This document shows, one piece after another, positions 8,831 to 14,483 of a stretch of DNA of 14,483 bases; the first letter of the stretch is position 1; every line of letters begins with the position of its first letter. A program made the translations under genes and the position numbers. The notes beneath the pieces are model-generated. The model saw nothing but the letters and a program-made list of their open reading frames with translations. It was not told the origin of the DNA and made no database searches. Source of the stretch: Sphaerosporella brunnea (Eukaryota; Ascomycota; Pezizomycetes; Pezizales; Pyronemataceae); the NCBI GenBank assembly GCA_008704415.1, contig VXIS01000585.1, positions 1 to 14,483 on the forward strand, given 5' to 3'.

Positions 8831-9899
8831 AATTCTTTGCGAATCAAAGCGTGCTGCACATACAGTGGGTGTAAAAACTGCCACATCGGGGTGGCAGCCG
8901 TGTTTGGTTATGTTCGATGCGTCAGTTTGATTATGGTGCTGCACTGTTTGGACTTCAAGACTGTGCCGAACTTAGAGTATAGTAGGCTTGATACGCTTCC
9001 CAAAAGGCTTGCACCTGTCGTGGTTAATGCCATTGGTTCTCTGTGTAAGATGTAAGATATTGCCACGGAGGGGAGGTCCCTGTGTCGATTATCAGAACGC
9101 CGGACACCCTAGCTTAGAGAGAAGTCGTCCCTACAAATAACCTGGAGTCAATGGCCCGTTCTGGGCTACAGAAGATAGGCAGCTCAGGGTTACGGGCGTT
9201 TCCAATACTTTTGCCGTTGACGAGATCACTATTGAGGAGATCAATGCGCAGATTACAGTGCTGTGCATGGGGCAATAGGTTTCATCTTATCTTATCTGGC
9301 GCTCTCTTGATCTGGGCGATATCTCACCGGGTACTTTACTGCTGCCAAATAGAGTAGAGCACTCTCCAGCCAAAACACTGAGCTTCCGCTGATCATTGAC
9401 CAAACCTCTTGAACCACTGCCACCAACAATTATGTATGGATCATTGACCGAACCCAGCGGCAGTACCTTCCACTCCATACCGCAGCGCATTGACGTGCTT
9501 TATTTATTGCTGATCTGCCCTTTTTGATACTCATCACCTACATAGCTCTGGTGGTCTACAAGCCCAACGACCAACATTATTGCCACAACCCATACGCCCC
9601 TTCCCTCAGCCATGCAAGGGAACAACTTCCTACTGTTGAAGCTTATCCAGATTCATGAAGCCGGGATTCTACAACAACTAGGCCGTGGATATGCTCGTCT
9701 TGACAGATGTGATAATTACTGCAGTGTGCGTAAGCCTTCGAAAACAAATTGAGACTTGTTGGACCGACCTCCACATTGGCCCAGTGCCGCGCGCGAGACT
9801 CCGCCATTTGGGGCGTTTCTGTCAACAGAACCAAGCGAAAAAGCTTATTTTCACCAACCATCACTCGAAACACCAACAAAACCAACATTATTATTTGCG
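8831..9899. other. Spacer without supported gene
   Basis: No gene is supported. Open frames of 60-105 codons on both strands have no recognisable family. A 16-bp direct repeat, GATCATTGACC(A/G)AACC, occurs at 9391-9406 and 9439-9454. Confidence 0.4.
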
Positions 9900-9920
9900 A
9901 AAAAAAAAAAAAAAAAAAAA
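9900..9920. repeat. Poly-A run (21 A)
   Basis: Twenty-one consecutive A. It makes the overlapping frames appear Lys- or Phe-rich; these are artefacts. Confidence 0.9.
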
Positions 9921-10913
9921 GCAAAAGGAGTCTTACATAGAGTCTTAATACCCTATCCATTACCTCGCTTACACCATGTGCACCGCGGTCTGGACTCTCC
10001 GCCTCCCGAGGCCCGACATTGATGGGCAGCAGCGCTTAGCTTCCCCGCACTCATCCCATCACCGTCGATATCATCACATCACTTCCCCCGCCCTGCCTGT
10101 GCAACAAGTACAGCATCACAACTCGGCCGGTATGTACTCCAGAGTATGCATGGAATGTGTTACACTGTAGGTGAACAAGCTATTCCAATTGCATCCATCC
10201 CCCATCCAGGTGTGCATACATAGAGCAGTATGTATGTCAAAACACTCCGCAAGATAACGGATAGCACCTTGCATCCACAGCTACCTACCGTTTATATAAA
10301 AACGCAACCGCCCCTCCCGCTCGCTGGATCGAAAAAATACGTGTACGATCGGAGGCGTGTTCAGTTCATAGCTTCTCACTCGGCGAGAAAACAGCAACAG
10401 TTGTCGCACATTCCGAAATATCCACCCACTATTAGCTATTCTATTCCATGATTTCATCCCCTCTCCAGATTCGAGAAAGCGTTGCTACCATATCATCAAG
10501 AAACTTTTGTCCGAGCAACCAAAGTCAATAGGGCATATACTGTGGTGCGGAGGCGATAAGCAGCTGCAGCTCAATTGCTTTCAATATCCACCCAGACGAC
10601 GACTCCGGCGGCGGAGGCACCTCGATACGCAAGCAAGCAAAACAGTTTTTAAATTAACGGAATAAAAAAATAAAAAATAAGAACACACATAATGTTAACA
10701 CGGCATCTTACAAAGGTATTATCTCCCGCTTTACACACCAACCTGGAAAACTCTGTCTGAGGTGGCATGCCGAAAACAAGAAAAAAATGGGCAGGAAAAA
10801 TAAAATAAAGTCAAGCCGAGTTAAGAGTTAATAGAGCAGTACGTATAGCAACAAAACTACCGAACACTAAGAAGGAATCACCACCCAATCTCCCGCCTCC
10901 CCTTCGCAAAGAT
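9921..10913. other. Spacer and 3' UTR of the downstream minus-strand gene
   Basis: The part next to 10914 should hold the 3' UTR of the large minus-strand gene. On that strand T-rich sequence occurs at about 10810-10795 and again at 10680-10650 (TTTATTTTTT-like), suitable for fungal 3'-end formation, although no AATAAA is seen on the minus strand there. Nothing else is recognised between 9921 and 10600. Confidence 0.45.
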
Positions 10914-12960
10914 CTACGATGAAGAGACAACTGCCGGAGCAGGAGCCTCCGCGGACTGCGATGCTGCTTCTGCCTCTGCAGCCTTGGCCGCAGTCTTAGC
11001 CTTCTCCTCCTTTTGTTTTTGCATCTCCGCCCACATTTTGACGGTCTGTCTTCCTCGTTCGGCGGCTTCCTTGCGGGCCTTAAGGACCGCCTGAGCCTGA
11101 GCGGCGCGGTCGACCTCCGCCTTTGGCGGCGGCCTGATGGTCGCCGAAGGGACCTCTTTGGCCACAGCTTTCTTGACAACGGGGCGCTTTTCTGCGGCCT
11201 TCCCGTCCTCCTCCAAATCCTTGACTGGAGTGCTCCGAGAGGATTCCCCAGAGCTAGTGGCTCCGGCGCGACTGGGCTTGACCGTTGTGGGCCTGGGGAT
11301 GGGCTTGGCTTTGAGCTCTTTGCGCCGCTTCTCCTCTTCTTCCATTCGCTTGCGTCGCTCCTCCTTCTGCGCCTGTATTTTCCGCTGGAATGCCTCGCCG
11401 GGAAGTTCGAAGTTGGACTTGGTCGGAGGCTTGCTTGACTTCACTGGCGGAGGAGGTGCGGGGAAAGAAACTCCGACTGAGCGAGGCTTGCTGTGAGGTA
11501 TCGCAACAGTCGATATCTTTGGACCCTGTGAACCCTGCGAAAGTGCAGATGCCGCGCGAGGGTTGGCATTTGCTGCGGCCGAGGTGGGTGCTTTGGTGGT
11601 TGATGACACCGTACGTCTTGGTTGAGCGGTGGAGGGTTTCGGTGGTCCAACAATGCTTGCAGGCCTGGCAGTCTGCGTGATGTTAAAATAGAATTTCAAC
11701 CTGTATTTCCTGCATCATCAAGCTCACCTTGGATGTCGTGACTGTGGCCTTAGGCACAACCGTCTTTGGTTTCTCCACCGGCTTTGTAGGAACTGTAGCC
11801 ACCTTCACACTCTTCAGAGCAGGCTTCGCGGCCGCAGTCGCAGCAAGCTTCGGTGCAGTAGCCTTAAGCTTCGGTGCGGCCGCAGGTTTTGTAGCTTTTT
11901 TGGGCGCGGGCGCGAGCGGGGGCGCCGTTGACTTCCGCGCCGTTGACTTCCGAGGAGATATGAGGAGTTCGAAGCTGTCGTCCTCCTCAAACCCGGCGTC
12001 GTCTGGGTGCTTCGCGGGGTCAAACTTGGGGGTCTTCCCGACCTTGACTGGGGACTGCGGACGTTCGGGAGTCTGAGGTCTCTGTTCCGCCTCAGCGGCC
12101 TCGTGGGACATGTCTTGCATCTCCTGGTCGATGGCTGCCTCGTCGACCACAGGTGCAACGGCGGCGTGCATTTGATCCGCCATGAGCTGCAACTCCGCAG
12201 AGGCATCATCATCATCCACTGGCTCAGTGTTCTCTTCGGCCGACTCGGCAGTCTCCTCGGGCGCGTCAGCTATCTCCGCCTCGTCTTCGGCAGAGAGCGT
12301 GACACTCGACGCTGTATCGTCATCTGCGTACTCCTGTCCCGCAACCTCAAACTCCTCAGTCGCAGCGGGTTCATCCTCGGCCGGGTGTTCATCTTCGTCC
12401 TTCTCCACGGCCTCAAGGGCAGCAGCATCGTCTTCCTTAGGAGCAGATGCGTTCTCCGGCTCGGGCGCGGCGTCGATCTCCTCCGGGCGTACAGACTCGG
12501 GCTCGGGGACACCAGTCTCTCCCTCAGGCTCAGGCTCCGGCGCAGCAGTCTCTTCCGCATCGTCTTCCCCCTCCTCCGGCTCCTGCTGGACCTTCTTTGC
12601 GCGCCTGCCCCTCTTCGCAGGAGTTTTCGCCTTGGTAGACCTCGTTCTCTTCGGGGGTGCCGGCGCAGCCTCCTCCTCTTCCTCCTTTTCGTCCGCCTGC
12701 TCTTCAGGCTCGGGCTCGGACCCAGCCTTCTCCCTCCTGGTGGATTTAGTCCGTTTCGGAGGCGCGACCACGGGAGTCTCTTCCATTTCCTCCTCTTCCT
12801 CCTCGGGCTCGACCTCCTTTTTCGCCGCTCTTCGGGATCGCGATCGCTTTGGAGGAGGCGCGGGGATTTCTTCTTCTACCTCCGCCTGCTGCTGCTCCTC
12901 GATTTCAGCGGCTGCTTCGTCTTCGGCGGCTTTACGGCTGGAGCGGGTTACGCGGACCAT
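10914..12960 (-). CDS. Charged coiled-coil protein, possibly TPX2-like, two exons
   Basis: Exon 1 is 12960-11728 (411 codons) and exon 2 is 11672-10914, joined in phase 0 to give 663 residues. The start at 12960 (ACAAAAATGGTC, MVRVTRSSRK) is preferred: the frame is open upstream to 13092, but its only other ATG (13053) lies before a 3' splice-site-like TTTTGTTTTCAG. Residues 10-130 alternate acidic runs with three basic PPKR(S/T)(R/K)S motifs (36-42, 67-73, 102-108), likely nuclear-targeting or DNA-contacting. About 125-310 is strongly acidic and Ala/Glu-rich. Around 300-347 lie clustered TP/SP sites, including QSPVK and SPRKSTARKST (335-345), which fit CDK and Aurora-type consensus. After Ala/Lys/Pro-rich linkers comes FELPGEAFQRK at 499, a charged helix with EERRKRMEEEEKRR, and LKAKPIPRP (to 539). 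This order, F-x-LP, coiled helix, then KA(K/R)P-x-P, recalls the TPX2 C-terminal microtubule-binding segment and related Pezizomycotina proteins. A second helix (about 609-648, KEAAERGRQTVKMWAEMQKQ) closes the protein. The gene is well supported; the mitotic role is inference. Confidence 0.85.
11673..11727 (-). other. Intron of the charged coiled-coil gene
   Basis: This 55-nt intron begins GTGAGC at 11727 and ends ACGCAG at 11673 on the minus strand. Both flanking frames meet in phase 0 (TTSK joined to TARPAS). Reading through would hit a stop at 11685-11683 after VEILF, so splicing is needed to reach exon 2. A TTTAAC-like branch site lies about 12 nt before the acceptor. Confidence 0.85.
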
Positions 12961-13225
12961 TTTTGTGGGTATGTTGTGTGGTGGTGGTGGTGGATCGGAT
13001 TGTGGTGGCTGAAAACAAAACACGTTGTGAAGGGCAACGGGTTCATTAAACATCACTCGATCCACTTTTTGCTGGCTTTGTTCTGAACCCAAGGATCAAA
13101 TAAAGGGAAGGAAATACTGACTGCGTTGAGTGTGCTGGTCCGTGAGAGAGAGGGTGAAGATATATTCAGAGAGCTGTGAAGGACAGTATCATATCTTACA
13201 GTATCTCGGCCCATTCATTACCCAT
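12961..13225 (-). promoter_or_regulatory. Compact intergenic region: FMT1 3' end and promoter of the next gene
   Basis: Only 265 bp separate the FMT1 stop from the next ATG on the same strand. Reading the minus strand, GAATATATCTTC (13167-13156) is a TATA-like element, followed by CACCCTCTCTCTCAC, a pyrimidine start-region motif. Near the ATG, TTTTGTTTTCAG ends at 13009 and could be the acceptor of a 5' UTR intron; the matching donor is weak (candidates near 13121-13116). Confidence 0.45.
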
Positions 13226-14420
13226 CTACCAAAACTTCCTCCCCACTCCCCTCTTCTGCAAGCTCCTAATCCAAGTCCCTCCCTCAATCGCCGCCTTTCC
13301 CTCCACCTTGACCGCACCGACACTAACCCATCCATCCCTACACCTGAGCACCATAAGCTCCTCCCACGGCGATTTGCGCTTAACATATCTGAAGCAACCG
13401 ACACCAATATCCAGTTCCGGCTCCCAGTCCAGCACTCTGATACCCGTCAAGATCGCACGCTTTCTCGGAGCATCATGGGTATCGGCCTCCTCTCCCAACT
13501 CGGTCCATACGCTCCCGAGCATTTCCACGCGAAGCTGTAGTTCCCGCGCAGACCACTGGCCCCACACGATGTGTTCGTCTTCAGTTGTGACTTTTGGTGC
13601 TAATGACGCAGCGTGCGTGGTTATGACAGGCGAGAGAGGGGGGATAAACAGCCCTCGCCGCAGGGTCTCGACCAGCATTTCAGCGCCGTGCTCCGCGAGA
13701 CTGTCATGGAGTGCGCGATAGCTGGTGTCTTCCGGCACCGGAAGAGGCGGCGACGTCTGCATCAGGATCGCGCCATGGTCAAACCGCTTCTTGTCGAGCG
13801 TTTGGATCGTGACACCGGTCTCGCGGTCGTGGTTGAGGAGCGTACGCTGGATTGGCGCCGCGCCGCGATACCGCGGAAGTAGAGAGGGATGCACGTTTAG
13901 GCCGCCGTAGGGGAAGGATTCGATAAGGGATGCGGGGATGAAGAGGCCGAAGGAAACGGCGATGATGAGATCAAAGGGGGTGGAGGGGGACTGCCAGGTT
14001 TTGAAGGTGTTGATGGTGTGCAATGGAAGGTCCAGGTCGCGCGCGATGGATTTGATGGGGACTGTAGCAGGCAGGCGGTAGAGTTAGTTTTTGCAAGCAG
14101 AGGGAAACAGATAGACATTGGGATGAAGAGAAAGTACCTTCCTTCAGCTTGTCACGATTTCTTCCGACGCGGCCATCTTCACGGCAGAGCACATCGATTG
14201 ATGAGATCAAGGAGGGGTTGCACTCATGTTCGCGGTGGAGAGCTTTGAGAGACGTGGAACTGAAGTCGTCGGAGCCGGCGAAAAGTATGCGCAGAGGAGA
14301 GGTGATACTCTTTGCTGTCGAGAATAACCGGCCACAGATGTGACGATGGACATTGCGGGTGGTGGTGATTCGTGCAAACCGCGGTGTGTAAAGAAGGAGA
14401 TCCAGCTTGCTCTTGCCCAT
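13226..14420 (-). CDS. FMT1: Mitochondrial methionyl-tRNA formyltransferase
   Basis: Exons 14420-14138 and 14061-13226 join within codon 95 (KLKE-VPIK) to give 372 residues, close to the size of fungal mitochondrial enzymes. The enzyme transfers a formyl group from 10-formyltetrahydrofolate to Met-tRNA(fMet) for initiation in mitochondria. Residues 1-40 are rich in Arg/Lys/His with one acidic residue, as in a matrix presequence (ending GRLFSTAKS). The catalytic domain starts LRILFAGSDDF (43-53), continues with DGRVGRNRDKLKEVPIK, and has DLIIAVSFGLFIP. The family signature NVHPSLLPRYRGAAPIQ contains Asn150 and His152 with SLLPRxRGAAPIQ at 154-166, and the catalytic Asp189 lies in RFDHGAIL. The C-terminal part (from about 310) fits the tRNA-binding domain, with DGWVSVGAVKVEGK. 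No key residue is missing. The start at 14420 supplies the presequence; an out-of-frame ATG lies 31 nt upstream at 14451. Confidence 0.95.
14062..14137 (-). other. Intron of FMT1
   Basis: This 76-nt intron starts GTACTT at 14137 and ends GCTACAG at 14062 on the minus strand, with a clear CTAAC branch-point motif near 14089. It is phase 1, and removal restores the conserved KLKEVPIK sequence of the formyltransferase family. Confidence 0.92.
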
Positions 14421-14483
14421 CTCGTGTATGTGGTTTGAGGCGCAAAACCATTGCGAAGCAGAGTGTAATTTACGAGTGCGTGT
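14421..14483 (-). promoter_or_regulatory. FMT1 leader, cut by the window edge
   Basis: Only 63 bp of upstream sequence is present. It contains an ATG (14451) in another frame that stays open for 75 codons and overlaps the FMT1 start. No TATA or CCAAT element is visible in this short piece. Confidence 0.4.

Noticed and set aside
9391..9454. 16-bp direct repeat as a possible target-site duplication or operator pair
   Set aside because: It has one mismatch and a 48-bp spacing with no element between; too little to call.
10811..11438. Arg-rich minus-strand frame (11179-10811) and plus-strand frame (11013-11438)
   Set aside because: Out-of-frame shadows of exon 2 of the charged protein.
12007..13086. 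359-codon open frame on the plus strand (and a 276-codon Ser/Ala-rich one at 12182-13012)
   Set aside because: Both lie antisense to exon 1 of the charged protein. Their Ser-, Leu- or Arg-rich translations mirror its Glu/Ala codons, and the minus-strand frame has the intron, start context and motifs.
1..14483. tRNA, rRNA, CRISPR array or bacterial operon
   Set aside because: No B-box or cloverleaf candidate, no rRNA signature, no regularly spaced long repeats, and spliced eukaryotic genes are present.

Overview
The window looks like nuclear DNA of a filamentous ascomycete fungus (Pezizomycotina). The support is: short introns (46-76 nt) with GT...AG ends, pyrimidine-rich leaders, an Ecl1-type short zinc-binding protein of the kind found in these fungi, and a mitochondrial formyltransferase with a presequence. 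Nothing in the sequence fixes the genus. There is no bacterial operon structure, no CRISPR array, and no rRNA or tRNA gene that I can find.

Layout: (1) 1-2136 is mostly non-coding. A weak, possibly spliced coding fragment runs in from the left edge (38-407), followed by C-rich spacer. (2) 2312-2767 (+) is a 151-residue Ecl1-family protein with its promoter and leader just upstream. (3) 2768-10913 is about 8 kb of gene-poor DNA with long homopolymers, small tandem repeats and two broken or doubtful genes facing each other: an orphan ORF with an in-frame TAG (5497-6255, +) and a decayed P-loop NTPase fragment (6224-6816, -). (4) 10914-14420 is compact, with two intact genes on the minus strand. 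FMT1 (14420 to 13226, one intron) encodes mitochondrial methionyl-tRNA formyltransferase. 265 bp downstream of it lies a 663-residue, charged, disordered, coiled-coil protein (12960 to 10914, one intron), whose C-terminal half weakly resembles TPX2-type microtubule-associated segments.

The three intact genes do not form an obvious pathway: a starvation/lifespan regulator, mitochondrial translation initiation, and a probable nuclear or spindle-associated phosphoprotein. Their adjacency looks like ordinary fungal gene order. The points most worth a second look are the orphan ORF with one amber codon, the opposing P-loop remnant, and the repeated basic and H3-tail-like motifs in the large charged protein. 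I found no convincing new multi-gene system.
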